This document shows positions 25,330-35,424 of a DNA stretch of 64,000 nucleotides, one piece after another. Positions within the stretch are counted from its first letter, which is position 1. The number at the start of each line of letters is the position of its first letter. This DNA comes from an uncultured bacterium (GTDB lineage Bacteria; Vulcanimicrobiota; Xenobia; Xenobiales; Xenobiaceae): positions 44,380-108,379 of the forward strand of contig CAKTUZ010000006.1 in assembly GCA_934621605.1 (NCBI GenBank). Reading direction: 5' to 3'. Below the pieces are notes generated by a model that saw only the letters and a list, made by a program, of their open reading frames with translations, made no database searches and was not told the origin of the DNA. Made by a program: the position numbers and the translations under genes.

Positions 25330-25422
25330 TGGTATAATAAACGGAAAAATTCTCCGCCTTTAGGTGCGGAGAACTATCTATATGAGATAGTCCCACGACA
25401 AAAGTGAGGTCGCAAGGAAGAT
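25330..25422 (+). promoter_or_regulatory. Extended -10 promoter and structured leader
   Basis: TGGTATAAT (25330-25338) is an extended -10 element. The leader after it holds two adjacent hairpins, TCTCCGC/GCGGAGA (25351-25372) and ACTATCT/AGATAGT (25373-25391). A region containing GGTCGCAAGGAAG follows, just before the ATG at 25423. It matches no riboswitch class I can recall. The leader is only about 75 bases, so simple mRNA stabilisation or translational control is possible. Confidence 0.45.
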
Positions 25423-25680
25423 ATGTCGCTACGCATTCCCAAAGAACGCAAGCAAGTTCTTATTTACACTAACAATCATCGTATTGAAGGTGAAATTTAT
25501 TTGGTCGCCGATTCTAAAGTGGCCGATGAACTTAACGTTCGTGCTCGCGAATTTATTGCCGTTACCAATGCTCAAATTTACAGTACACACGGCGATACGC
25601 TTTTGCATACTTCAGACTTCGTAACTGTCAGCAAACATGCTATTGAAGTTATGATAGCTCAAGATGTGAGTGCCGAATAA
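25423..25680 (+). CDS. Small protein of unknown function (DUF6812-like)
   Basis: This 85-residue protein is probably all-beta and soluble. The segments IYTNNHRIEGEIYLVADSKV and FIAVTNAQIYS recall the small DUF6812 family (G.V.L......D.L....F..LT.A.VY), but the match is from memory and unconfirmed. There is no signal peptide or membrane segment. It has its own promoter and structured leader, and a terminator follows, so it is a single-gene unit. Role unknown. Confidence 0.75.
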   Translation: MSLRIPKERKQVLIYTNNHRIEGEIYLVADSKVADELNVRAREFIAVTNAQIYSTHGDTLLHTSDFVTVSKHAIEVMIAQDVSAE

Positions 25681-25706
25681 GTATCTTCTTGCATTTTTTG
25701 CTGTTG

Positions 25707-25737
25707 GGATGAGGAATTTTTCTCCTCATTCCTTTTT
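25707..25737 (+). terminator. Terminator after the 85-residue gene
   Basis: GGATGAGGA pairs with TCCTCATTCC across a short loop, followed by five T. Confidence 0.75.
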
Positions 25738-25771
25738 GGGTTTTAAAACAAGTTTTTAGAGGTTTTTCTAT

Positions 25772-26137
25772 ATGCCTATTTATGTTTATCGCTGTTCCAA
25801 TTGTCACAAAGAAGTGGAGGAACTGCAGCATGTCAGCGATCCTCCTTTGACTACTTGTCCCAGTTGCGGTACTGAGACCATGCATAAAGTGATTTCCAAC
25901 GTGGGAATTATTTTTAAAGGCAGCGGTTTTTACGTAACTGACAATCCTCATAGCACTACTGGTGAGGGAGCTCATCACCATCATAATCCTGAAGAGAGCA
26001 GTTCAGCTACCAGTTCCCAGAAGAGTGACGAAACTTCCAAAACTGAGACAACTAAAGAAGCTGCTTCCCCTGCTGAAGGGAATAGTCAAAGCGGAACCGA
26101 AGCTAAGAAGGGCGATTCCGGGAATAAGGTGGCTTAG
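25772..26137 (+). CDS. FmdB-type zinc-ribbon protein
   Basis: This 121-residue protein has the N-terminal FmdB domain MPIYVYRC, where two CxxC pairs (CSNC and CPSC) form a zinc ribbon. After about residue 65 it becomes a His-, Ser-, Glu- and Lys-rich low-complexity tail, longer than in most family members. Members are often called regulatory, but the function is not known. It lies seven bases before the next gene and is probably in one operon with it. Confidence 0.88.
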   Translation: MPIYVYRCSNCHKEVEELQHVSDPPLTTCPSCGTETMHKVISNVGIIFKGSGFYVTDNPHSTTGEGAHHHHNPEESSSATSSQKSDETSKTETTKEAASPAEGNSQSGTEAKKGDSGNKVA

Positions 26138-26144
26138 TTAAAAT

Positions 26145-26966
26145 ATGAAATTGGGCTTAGAAGATATAGCTTCTCTTTTAGTTGATAACATCAACGCATT
26201 GGGTGTAAAAGACGCTTCTATTGCTTTAGAAGGGCGCAAAGACGCCTACGCTTTTAGAGTAAAAGCACATGATGCCAGTATTGCTTCCGGTTCTTTGGAA
26301 GGAGTGCGCGTAGATGATTTAAACTTAAGAGTGAGCGAAATTAAGTTGGGGCTTACTCCCAAACAGATGCTCAAGCAAGCCCAGGTTCGCGTCGATCGTT
26401 TGGTTGTACGTATGAATGCCGATCTGATCAATTCTCTTTTAACCAGCCCAACAGTTTTATCGGAATTGAAGCGCAATGCTCCGGTAGAAATCAGAGGTTT
26501 ACGCCTAGTTTTCGATGATGAGATGGTAACTATCAGGGGTGAAGTTCGTAAATTTATCAGCATTCCGTTTTCTGTAGAATTACGTTTCAGTCCCACTGCT
26601 GATAATGGCTTAAAAATTGTTTTTGAAAATTTCTGGGCTGCTGATATGCTGCCTTTACCCGGCAAGATTAGACGTTTAATTATGTCTTTTGCTCAGCAAA
26701 AATTGGGTAGCATTGAAAGTTTGCGTGGCGTAGTTAATATTACCGATGACTATGTTACTATCAATCCTTGGTCAAAAATACCCCTCAATTTAGATGCTAA
26801 ATTTACTCGCTTTGGAGTAGAGGGTAAGTATTTTGTATTGGAAGTGGGCCCCAATGCCGAATATGTTAAGGCTGCTGAACAAAAGTCCGTTCAGTCGGCA
26901 GCTTCGCAAGTCAGACAACCTGTTCAAGAGGAAGTTGAGTATATTCCGTTTATACCTCCCTATTGA
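26145..26966 (+). CDS. DUF2993/LmeA-like lipid-binding-type protein
   Basis: This 273-residue protein has alternating hydrophobic strands (ASIASGSLEGVRVDDLNLRV, RGLRLVFDDEMVTIRG). It resembles the LmeA/DUF2993 fold, a tubular lipid-binding-type family found in actinobacteria and cyanobacteria. Here there is no signal peptide or membrane anchor, unlike most LmeA proteins, so the family call is tentative. It follows the FmdB gene closely. The stop is TGA at 26964-26966, and a bidirectional terminator separates it from the convergent minus-strand operon. Confidence 0.6.
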   Translation: MKLGLEDIASLLVDNINALGVKDASIALEGRKDAYAFRVKAHDASIASGSLEGVRVDDLNLRVSEIKLGLTPKQMLKQAQVRVDRLVVRMNADLINSLLTSPTVLSELKRNAPVEIRGLRLVFDDEMVTIRGEVRKFISIPFSVELRFSPTADNGLKIVFENFWAADMLPLPGKIRRLIMSFAQQKLGSIESLRGVVNITDDYVTINPWSKIPLNLDAKFTRFGVEGKYFVLEVGPNAEYVKAAEQKSVQSAASQVRQPVQEEVEYIPFIPPY

Positions 26967-26989
26967 AATGAATACAATCTTATGTATCT

Positions 26990-27028
26990 AAAAAAATAGC
27001 AGCTCGGGAGAGAGTTGCTATTTTTTTT
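26990..27028. terminator. Bidirectional terminator between convergent genes
   Basis: AAAAAAATAGCA (26990-27001) and TGCTATTTTTTTT (27016-27028) form a stem with A and T tracts on both sides. Confidence 0.8.
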
Positions 27029-27033
27029 AGAAA

Positions 27034-27753
27034 TTAATTCTCTTTAGCTTCGGCGCGGCGGATAGTTAAAATGCGGCCGCAGCTCTCGCAGAAAGTAAGT
27101 CGATCTTGAAAGACTTCGTTTATTTTGGGCTCAGGTACACGAGCTCGACAGATTGTACATGTTCGGTTTTCTAAGAGAGAGACAGCCAATCCGCCTTTAC
27201 ATTTAAATAAATTGTTGTAAGCGTAGAGAGCTTCTTTAGGTAAATTGGCTAAAAGTTTAGGACGTTCGGCTTGCAATTGAGCAATTTGGGCCTGGCATTT
27301 CTCAATTTTACGCTGTAAATGGGCGTCATATTGTCTGGCCTCGCGCTCTTGGGGCTCCAGTTCTTGGCTCAATTTAGCTGTCAATTTTTGCAAACTATCA
27401 ATCTCTTCTAAATTAGCAATAATTAGCTCTGCCAAAGGGGCCAATTTTGTATTGGTCTCTTGCAATTCACTTTCAGTATCTTTTAATTCTTTTATATTGC
27501 AAGTAGTGCCACCGTAAAGTTTGTTATGAAGTTTTTGGCTTTTATGGTGCAGCTTTTCTTCTTGATTGGTAAGTTGCTCTGTCTCTTTTTGCAGCTCAGT
27601 TAGTTTTTGCTCGGCATTTAATTTTGCTTGTTGTAGCTCTTTTAAGGGCCCCCACTTGCCGGGCGAGGCTTTTATGGCAGCAATTTCTCGGCCTAATTTA
27701 GCGATTTTCGTATCCAGGTCTTGAACTAAAGTAAGTGCGCTGCTTAAAAACAT
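27034..27753 (-). CDS. Coiled-coil protein with C-terminal zinc ribbon (CT398 type)
   Basis: This 239-residue protein has a long coiled coil (residues about 10-165, many KLTELQKETEQL-type heptads). It is followed by a C4 zinc ribbon in which CTICRARVP and CESCGRIL provide the cysteines. The architecture is that of the CT398/HP0958 family, whose members have been linked to sigma-54 or flagellar regulation in some bacteria and to RNA handling in others. The gene lies 26 bases after the hpt gene on the same strand and has GGGAGG before its ATG, so the two form an operon. Confidence 0.88.
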   Translation of the reverse strand: MFLSSALTLVQDLDTKIAKLGREIAAIKASPGKWGPLKELQQAKLNAEQKLTELQKETEQLTNQEEKLHHKSQKLHNKLYGGTTCNIKELKDTESELQETNTKLAPLAELIIANLEEIDSLQKLTAKLSQELEPQEREARQYDAHLQRKIEKCQAQIAQLQAERPKLLANLPKEALYAYNNLFKCKGGLAVSLLENRTCTICRARVPEPKINEVFQDRLTFCESCGRILTIRRAEAKEN

Positions 27754-27779
27754 AAAAGCCTCCCGATTAAGTTTTACAA

Positions 27780-28370
27780 TTAGGGAGCAATAGCCGCAGG
27801 AGAAAGTATACCAACGTAATCCAAGTTGCGGTAATGCTCTTCGTAATCCATACCGAACCCCACGATAAAGCGGTCAGGAATGGTAAAACCTAAGTATTTG
27901 ACGTCTATTTCTACCTTGCGACGAGCAGGCTTACTGACTAAGCAGCATACTTCTAAACTGGCCGGTTCGCGCAATTTTAAAGTATTAAGTAAATAATGAA
28001 GAGTCAAGCCGGTATCGACGATATCTTCTACTACCAAAACGTGGCGCCCTTTCAGAGGTTCTTCTACATCTTTTTGGAAGCGCACCACTCCGGTTGAAGA
28101 AGTACCGCCTTCATAAGAAGATACGGCTACAAAGTCAATTACTATAGGTACAGTTATATGCTTGATTAAGGCGGCCATAAAAGGCATGGCTCCTTTTAAA
28201 ACTCCGATAATAACCAAGTTTTGGCCGGCATAGTCTTGGGATATTTGCTTTCCCAGGTTTTCAATTCGCTTATAAATATCTTTGGTAGATAACAAAATCT
28301 GGTCAATATTTTTGGCTAAAGGATGGACAGCTTCAGTAGTCGAGCTGTTTTGTTTATTTGTTAAACTCAT
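27780..28370 (-). CDS. hpt: Hypoxanthine phosphoribosyltransferase (intact active site)
   Basis: This 196-residue type I phosphoribosyltransferase salvages hypoxanthine or guanine with PRPP. The PRPP loop is VLVVEDIVDTGLTL, with both acidic residues and the DTG present. The C-terminal FIVGFGMDYEEHYRNLDYVG is typical of Hpt. It is one of two Hpt-like genes flanking ftsH. The other (31631) is the one in the usual tilS-hpt-ftsH position but has an altered PRPP loop. This copy is therefore the likely active enzyme. It is in an operon with the CT398-type gene. Confidence 0.92.
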   Translation of the reverse strand: MSLTNKQNSSTTEAVHPLAKNIDQILLSTKDIYKRIENLGKQISQDYAGQNLVIIGVLKGAMPFMAALIKHITVPIVIDFVAVSSYEGGTSSTGVVRFQKDVEEPLKGRHVLVVEDIVDTGLTLHYLLNTLKLREPASLEVCCLVSKPARRKVEIDVKYLGFTIPDRFIVGFGMDYEEHYRNLDYVGILSPAAIAP

Positions 28371-28408
28371 TGCTTTTTAGCAACCTTTCATTTTTTTTCA
28401 TAAAAAAA

Positions 28409-29452
28409 TCAGGAAAAATATAAAACTATTAAGGTCTCTGCGGCGGTTAGAAGGCCTCCGGCGAAAATTGCCTGACGAAAACGCATAGAGAAATTGTTTT
28501 GAAAACTACTCATTAAGAGCAATACCGTAACTTCGACTAGTAAAATTAGATAAGTTTTGTCAAGAGTCAGATTTAGGCGGGGGAGATGCTCCGGCCATAA
28601 AAAAGCCAAAGCCAAAGTTATCATAATTAAGAAGAATAAAAATATGGATACTAAAGTTATACCGGCCGTTACATAATCTACTTGCGGCTCTTGCTGTTGT
28701 GGAGGAATAGAGTGTTTGGGAGTAATGCGTAATAATTTACCTTTAATAGGTTTTTCTTTAAGAGCAGGTCTTTCACTGGCAACACTTTTAGGCTCTTTGC
28801 CGTGTATAAGAGTATGTTTGCCGCCTACTTTGGGAATAGGATGAGAGTAAGAAGGAGTTGCCGTCAGCATTGTGTGAGAGTAGACTACTCCGCCATCATT
28901 GATTGAAGAATTGCTTAAAGTGTGTATTCCCATAGCTCGCTGTTCGGCACTTAAGGTCACTACGGGGAAATGAGGTTCAGGAGCGATAGAATCTCCATCT
29001 TTGGAATCGTCAGGAGCTGAGGAGTCGTGCTCTGCTGCTGATTTGTCGAGGGGAAGGGCCGATTGCTGAGCTGATTCGGAAGCAATACGTAAAATGGGCG
29101 CTCCTGAATTGGTTGAACTGTCTGAGTTGTCGGCACTCGCGTTTTTGGAGGGCAAGAGAGAAATTTGGGCTTTGGGCTCAGGGACGCCGGGAAGTTCAGT
29201 GTCGGAATCGGAAGCAAAGCTCTGCGATTTTTGGCTTAAGTTTTTTACAGCTTTGAGAATTCTCTTTTGAGGATCCTCTTGAACAGACCCCGCAATAGCC
29301 TTCAAGTGGGTTACGGGGGCAGGAAGGGCCGTTTCTGAAGAGCCTTCTGCTTGTTGCTTTCGTTCAAAAGCTGACACATAGCGCTTAGCAGGCGCTTTAG
29401 AACCTGCTGGAGAGCCGGTTAGTGTTTTTCTTCGGTCAGAAGATCCGCCCAT
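28409..29452 (-). CDS. Membrane protein with long disordered N-terminal region
   Basis: This 347-residue protein is of unknown function. Residues 1-250 are low complexity (Ser-, Ala-, Pro- and Lys-rich, with SSTNSGAP-type stretches) and carry a GVVYSHTMLTATPSYSHP-like patch. The C-terminal 95 residues hold three hydrophobic segments (about 257-282, 297-315 and 325-347). The protein is probably anchored in the inner membrane with a large cytoplasmic tail. It lies between ftsH and hpt on the same strand. A homologue search would be needed even for a family name. Confidence 0.7.
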   Translation of the reverse strand: MGGSSDRRKTLTGSPAGSKAPAKRYVSAFERKQQAEGSSETALPAPVTHLKAIAGSVQEDPQKRILKAVKNLSQKSQSFASDSDTELPGVPEPKAQISLLPSKNASADNSDSSTNSGAPILRIASESAQQSALPLDKSAAEHDSSAPDDSKDGDSIAPEPHFPVVTLSAEQRAMGIHTLSNSSINDGGVVYSHTMLTATPSYSHPIPKVGGKHTLIHGKEPKSVASERPALKEKPIKGKLLRITPKHSIPPQQQEPQVDYVTAGITLVSIFLFFLIMITLALAFLWPEHLPRLNLTLDKTYLILLVEVTVLLLMSSFQNNFSMRFRQAIFAGGLLTAAETLIVLYFS

Positions 29453-29491
29453 TCTGTATGTAAGCCTCGCTCTTTATTTTTTGCAAAATAT

Positions 29492-29533
29492 AGTTTTGGG
29501 CTCAAAACAAGCAAGTGTTCTGAACCCAAAACT
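29492..29533 (-). terminator. Inverted repeat after ftsH, possible terminator
   Basis: AGTTTTGGG (29492-29500) and CCCAAAACT (29525-29533) form a strong nine-pair stem just downstream of the ftsH stop. The T tract after it on the minus strand is imperfect, so it may be a weak terminator or an mRNA-stabilising stem. Confidence 0.45.
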
Positions 29534-29567
29534 GTCTTATCAGATGGTTAAACTAGAGTTGCCAATC

Positions 29568-31472
<1,905 letters not shown>

Positions 31473-31567
31473 AATGTGTATCCTTTGGAATTGTCAGGGC
31501 TGAATATTAAGGAAAAGTTCAGCCTTAGTAACTGAGTAAGCGACTGCTTATTCTCACACGCCCTGGT

Positions 31568-31597
31568 ATACTAACCTAAAAGCAGTATTTATGGCAA
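31568..31597 (-). promoter_or_regulatory. Possible ftsH promoter
   Basis: On the minus strand TTGCCA (31597-31592) and TAGTAT (31573-31568) are separated by 18 bases, about 95 bases before the ftsH ATG. Confidence 0.4.
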
Positions 31598-31630
31598 GAA
31601 GAATAGGGACGAGCACCCGGTAAAAATAGC

Positions 31631-32185
31631 TTACTTTTTGTCTGTCTCGGTAATATTCAGCTCCGACAAGTAAGGTAAGTTGCGATAGAGTTGTTTATAA
31701 TCCAGGCCGTAGCCCACTACGAACTGATTGTCTAAAGAAAAGCCGATATAGTCAGCTTTTATATCTGTTGTATGTTTGTGAGGACGATCAAACATAGTGA
31801 CAATTTTTATATCTTGCGGATTGCGCAAGGACAGAGTTTTGACCAAATAACTGAGGGTCTCTCCTTCATTAATGATATCCTCAACAATAAGAATTTTTCG
31901 TCCCTCGACCAAGCTGTCTAAGTCTTTCAAAAGGCGAACGTGGTTTGTTTCTTTATCGCGGGTTACGCTCAAGAAATCGAAGGTTACATCCAACGTTAAA
32001 TAGCGTGAAAGATCTGCTAAAAAAGGAACTGCTCCGCGCAGTACAGCCAGTAAATGTACTGATTGTCCGGCATAATCGCGGCTGATTTGAGCAGCCAGCT
32101 CTTTAACTCTGCCTTGGATGCGAGTCTCTGAAAAAATAATTTTACCGAGTTGGACTTGACTGTTTGCGCTTTGGGAATTTGACAT
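31631..32185 (-). CDS. Hpt-like phosphoribosyltransferase with altered PRPP loop
   Basis: This 184-residue protein has the type I phosphoribosyltransferase fold and the C-terminal signature FVVGYGLDYKQLYRNLPYL. It sits in the conserved slot between tilS and ftsH where hpt is expected. The PRPP loop reads ILIVEDIINEGETL, whereas active Hpt has EDIxDTGxTL. The catalytic-base Asp of the family is Asn, and the following Thr is Glu. The codons were checked on the minus strand near 31880, and the change is clear. An intact second copy exists at 27780. The protein may retain PRPP or nucleotide binding as a regulator (Hpt is known to interact with FtsH and TilS in Bacillus) or be inactive. Confidence 0.85.
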   Translation of the reverse strand: MSNSQSANSQVQLGKIIFSETRIQGRVKELAAQISRDYAGQSVHLLAVLRGAVPFLADLSRYLTLDVTFDFLSVTRDKETNHVRLLKDLDSLVEGRKILIVEDIINEGETLSYLVKTLSLRNPQDIKIVTMFDRPHKHTTDIKADYIGFSLDNQFVVGYGLDYKQLYRNLPYLSELNITETDKK

Positions 32186-32200
32186 CTGTATAATCCTTTC

Positions 32201-33775
32201 TTATATAGGTGATGCTTGTATGCTTATAACTCTGGTTTGGCCAGGTTTAGCCAGGAAAGTTTGAGCAGCCTTTAAGCCCACCGCCCATACCAGGTGTGGC
32301 CCGCAGCACAATAGCGGCAGTAGATCTCGCTCGCTTTGAGGTACTTGGCTGCTTAGTAAATATTTTTTTAATTTTTGGGTACCTTGACCTCCGGCCGGGA
32401 AAAAACGGTCGCCTGGCAAACGGGAGCGTACCGACAAAGATCGGTTAGCTCTGAGTTCAGTCAAAAAATATTGAGGATCGAGCCAAATTTTCAGAGGCTC
32501 AGGCCGTTGGCTGATTGGTTCGGCTCGGAAAGTAAGTTTCATGTGACGCAGTGGAAATAATAACTCCAATTGTGAATTCTCTAACAAAGGTAAAGAACTA
32601 TTTGTAGAATCCAATTTGGAAAGTTTGTGCAAAAGATCTATTTCTCGGTCAGAAAGTTCAACGGTCTGTGCAAGCGGTTTGACCGTCAATTGTCTATTTT
32701 TTTTCTCACTCGGTTCCAACCAAAGAATATCCTGTTGCCAGCGCACTTGTAAATTGTTGGGCAAAGGCAATAATTTACCGTTAGCTGCCGCTATAAAAGA
32801 TTCCAAAGCAGCATAGTGGCAGCTCTCCAAGGGCCAAACTTTCTCTGATTTATGAGGAAGCATGGCCAGTACCTTCTCTTGAGCCAAACGCCAAAGGCGC
32901 TTGCGTAGAGGTATGGGTAAAGCGGCTAACCAAGTGCGTTTAAAACCTACACAATGGTCAGTTTGAGAGATTTGAATAAAAGCTCTGTATTCTGCAAGAG
33001 GAGGTAAGGGAGTCGCAGAAGTTGTAATCACTCCTTCAGACCAAAGTTTTTCTGTCTGTAGGCGAAAATAATCTTCATCTTCCTGAGCGCTCTGAGCCAA
33101 ACGGCCTAAAGAAGAGACTATGCGACTATTCCATTTTTTCAATAGCGGCAGTAATTCTAAACGAACTTTAGTGCGCGGAGCTTCGGCAATATGATTTGTG
33201 TAATCTTCACACCAGCTTTGACCGCGCTCGCGCAAATATTGGCACAGTTCGGCTTTGGTAAAGATAAGCAGAGGGCGCAGCAAAGTGTAGTCACTGCGAG
33301 AACTTTTGGCTCTAATGGCGCCTAGCCCGGAAATTCCGGTGCCGTTAATTATGCGCATAAGTACAGTTTCGGCTAAATCGTCTGCAGTATGGGCGGTAAG
33401 TAAAAAAGGCAAGGCGTGCTTTCTTTGTATTTGCGTAAAGAAAGCATAACGTTCGCTGCGGCCGGCTTCTTCCAAAGAGAGGCCTTTGGCATTGGCAATT
33501 TGCGCTATAGGGACACTCTTAGTTAGGCAAATGATTCCTAGGCTGCGGCATAAATCTTCGGTGTGTTTTCGGTCTTCTCCCGATTCGGGACGCAGCTGAT
33601 GATCTAAGTGGGCCGCGTAAATGGTCAAATTTAAAGCGAGGCGCAATTCGTGCAAAAGACAAAGTAAAGCGGTCGAATCGCTTCCACCGGAAACGGCGGC
33701 TAAACAGCGGCTGCCCTTGGGAAGCAATTGAGATAATTGCAAAAAGTTTTCTAAACGGGTAGCAAGAGAAGACAT
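32201..33775 (-). CDS. tilS: tRNA(Ile)-lysidine synthetase
   Basis: This 524-residue N-type ATP pyrophosphatase makes lysidine at C34 of tRNA-Ile(CAU), switching its decoding from AUG to AUA. The pyrophosphatase loop is VSGGSDSTALL (about 28-38) and LTAHTADDLAET is the second family signature. The C-terminal region includes SRLPGDRFFPAGG, typical of the long TilS form. The gene is preceded on the same strand by a tRNA with anticodon CAU, but an intrinsic terminator lies between them and no good Shine-Dalgarno sequence precedes the ATG. It is followed 15 bases later by the hpt-like gene. Confidence 0.95.
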   Translation of the reverse strand: MSSLATRLENFLQLSQLLPKGSRCLAAVSGGSDSTALLCLLHELRLALNLTIYAAHLDHQLRPESGEDRKHTEDLCRSLGIICLTKSVPIAQIANAKGLSLEEAGRSERYAFFTQIQRKHALPFLLTAHTADDLAETVLMRIINGTGISGLGAIRAKSSRSDYTLLRPLLIFTKAELCQYLRERGQSWCEDYTNHIAEAPRTKVRLELLPLLKKWNSRIVSSLGRLAQSAQEDEDYFRLQTEKLWSEGVITTSATPLPPLAEYRAFIQISQTDHCVGFKRTWLAALPIPLRKRLWRLAQEKVLAMLPHKSEKVWPLESCHYAALESFIAAANGKLLPLPNNLQVRWQQDILWLEPSEKKNRQLTVKPLAQTVELSDREIDLLHKLSKLDSTNSSLPLLENSQLELLFPLRHMKLTFRAEPISQRPEPLKIWLDPQYFLTELRANRSLSVRSRLPGDRFFPAGGQGTQKLKKYLLSSQVPQSERDLLPLLCCGPHLVWAVGLKAAQTFLAKPGQTRVISIQASPI

Positions 33776-33786
33776 GTTGGGAATAC

Positions 33787-33812
33787 AAAAAAAGCCCAGA
33801 TAAATCTGGGCC
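33787..33812 (-). terminator. Terminator between the CAU tRNA and tilS
   Basis: On the minus strand GCCCAGA (33111-type arm, here 33811-33805) pairs with TCTGGGC (33800-33794), followed by seven T. It ends about 12 bases before the tilS ATG, so tilS depends on readthrough or its own promoter. Confidence 0.85.
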
Positions 33813-33816
33813 TAAC

Positions 33817-33891
<75 letters not shown>

Positions 33892-34055
33892 GGACGCGAG
33901 TATAATAGCGATTAGACGTACCGTTGTCAAGAGTCTATCTTAAAAAAAGCCAAAATATCTTAACGTTGTGGCAAAATGATAAACAAGGAAAAGCAGAACG
34001 GCCTTGAAATATGGCGGGTTAGATTAGGTGAAAGTTAATTCTGGCAGGAGTCTCT

Positions 34056-35366
34056 ATGAGTGGTAACAATCGAGGCGCAGCAGTAGTTTATTACGGAAAA
34101 GGCACTACTTATAATTTGTCATTTTTGGGTGCGTTGGAGCGAGCCGGTTATAATTCTGGCGGGCGCGCTGTTCTTTCTGCCGAAGGATTGGGCCAAACAT
34201 TGTCTCCTGATGTGATAATTGTAGATTGCGCAGTAGCCGATTGGCGTAAAACGGTCGATTTTATTGCTGAGTTGCGTCAAAATCCGGCTCTACAGGAGTG
34301 TGTGCTTATAGCTATTGTCTCTTCCAAAGACGGAGAAGATGGGGAAGATCCCAGCGTTAAATTATTTGCCGCTGGAGTTTCCGATGTGATAGATGTCAAT
34401 ACCGATCCCGAGGTATTAGTAGCCAGGATCGGAGTGGCTCTGCGCTCTTATATGAAAGATCTTCCTATTCCGAAAGTACGTCCTGCCAATGCCAAGGTGG
34501 AGGTTGTGGGAGTTGGTGACACTTTAGGCCATTATAGGTTGGAAGCTATTTTAGGTATAGGCGGTATGGGGGTTGTCTATAGAGCTGCAGATACTGACTT
34601 AGATAGGGAAGTTGCCATCAAAGTTTTACCCGACGACGCCAATTTATCCAAGCACCATATAGAGCGTTTTTTACGTGAAGCTGAAATTATGGCTCGTCTG
34701 AATATTCCCGAGACGGTACATATTTTTGACTTAGGAAATCAACCGGTCAATTATATTGTGATGGATCTGATTAAGGGACAGGATTTGGAGCAACTTTTAC
34801 AAGAGAGGCTGCTTAGCCCGGCCGAGATGGTACGTATTGCCATTACGACGGCTAAGGCCTTGCACAAGATTCATCAAGTAGGTATTGTGCACCGTGATTT
34901 GAAACCGAGCAACATTTTTGTCGATCAAAAGGGCAGAGTGCGTCTTTTGGATTTTGGCATTTCTAAATTGATCGATGCTCCGGTTATGCTTACTATGCCG
35001 GGAAGCACTTTGGGCACTCCGGTTTATATGGCTCCGGAACAATTTGATCTTTCTATGGGAGAAGTTTCTGCCCGCACTGATATATATGCTTTAGGATTGA
35101 TAATTTACGAAGCGTTGATAGGTCGTGTTCCATTCCGAGAAGATGGTATCATGAACATTATAAAAGAGATTGTAATGGGGAGTCCCATGTCCTTGCGCAA
35201 AGTACGTCCTCAGGTCGATCCCAAGCTTGATAAAATTGTTTTGAAAGCTACCTCGCGTAAGCCGGAGCAGCGTTTCCAAAGCGCTTTGGAAATGGCTGAA
35301 GCTTTGGAAAAGTTAGATTTAAGTTTGCCCGACTACGGCGTAATAAAAGAGGGGCACGCCGAGTAG
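34056..35366 (+). CDS. Receiver-like domain fused to Ser/Thr protein kinase
   Basis: This 436-residue protein is cytoplasmic, with no membrane segment. Residues about 20-140 look like a response-regulator receiver fold (PDVIIVDCAVADW, then a helix ending in DVIDVNTDPEVL), with a possible phosphoacceptor Asp but weak conservation. Residues about 165-425 are a Hanks-type kinase. Landmarks are LGIGGMGVVYRA (glycine loop), VAIKVL (ATP lysine), HRDLKPSN (catalytic loop), DFGIS and GTPVYMAPEQ. The fusion suggests a kinase controlled by a phosphorelay or by receiver-mediated docking. An MFS transporter follows 58 bases downstream. Confidence 0.88.
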   Translation: MSGNNRGAAVVYYGKGTTYNLSFLGALERAGYNSGGRAVLSAEGLGQTLSPDVIIVDCAVADWRKTVDFIAELRQNPALQECVLIAIVSSKDGEDGEDPSVKLFAAGVSDVIDVNTDPEVLVARIGVALRSYMKDLPIPKVRPANAKVEVVGVGDTLGHYRLEAILGIGGMGVVYRAADTDLDREVAIKVLPDDANLSKHHIERFLREAEIMARLNIPETVHIFDLGNQPVNYIVMDLIKGQDLEQLLQERLLSPAEMVRIAITTAKALHKIHQVGIVHRDLKPSNIFVDQKGRVRLLDFGISKLIDAPVMLTMPGSTLGTPVYMAPEQFDLSMGEVSARTDIYALGLIIYEALIGRVPFREDGIMNIIKEIVMGSPMSLRKVRPQVDPKLDKIVLKATSRKPEQRFQSALEMAEALEKLDLSLPDYGVIKEGHAE

Positions 35367-35424
35367 CCGTTCTTTGTTTTTGAGTTCGCACGTCGAACTG
35401 ATTTTTTTAGGATAGAAATAAAAG

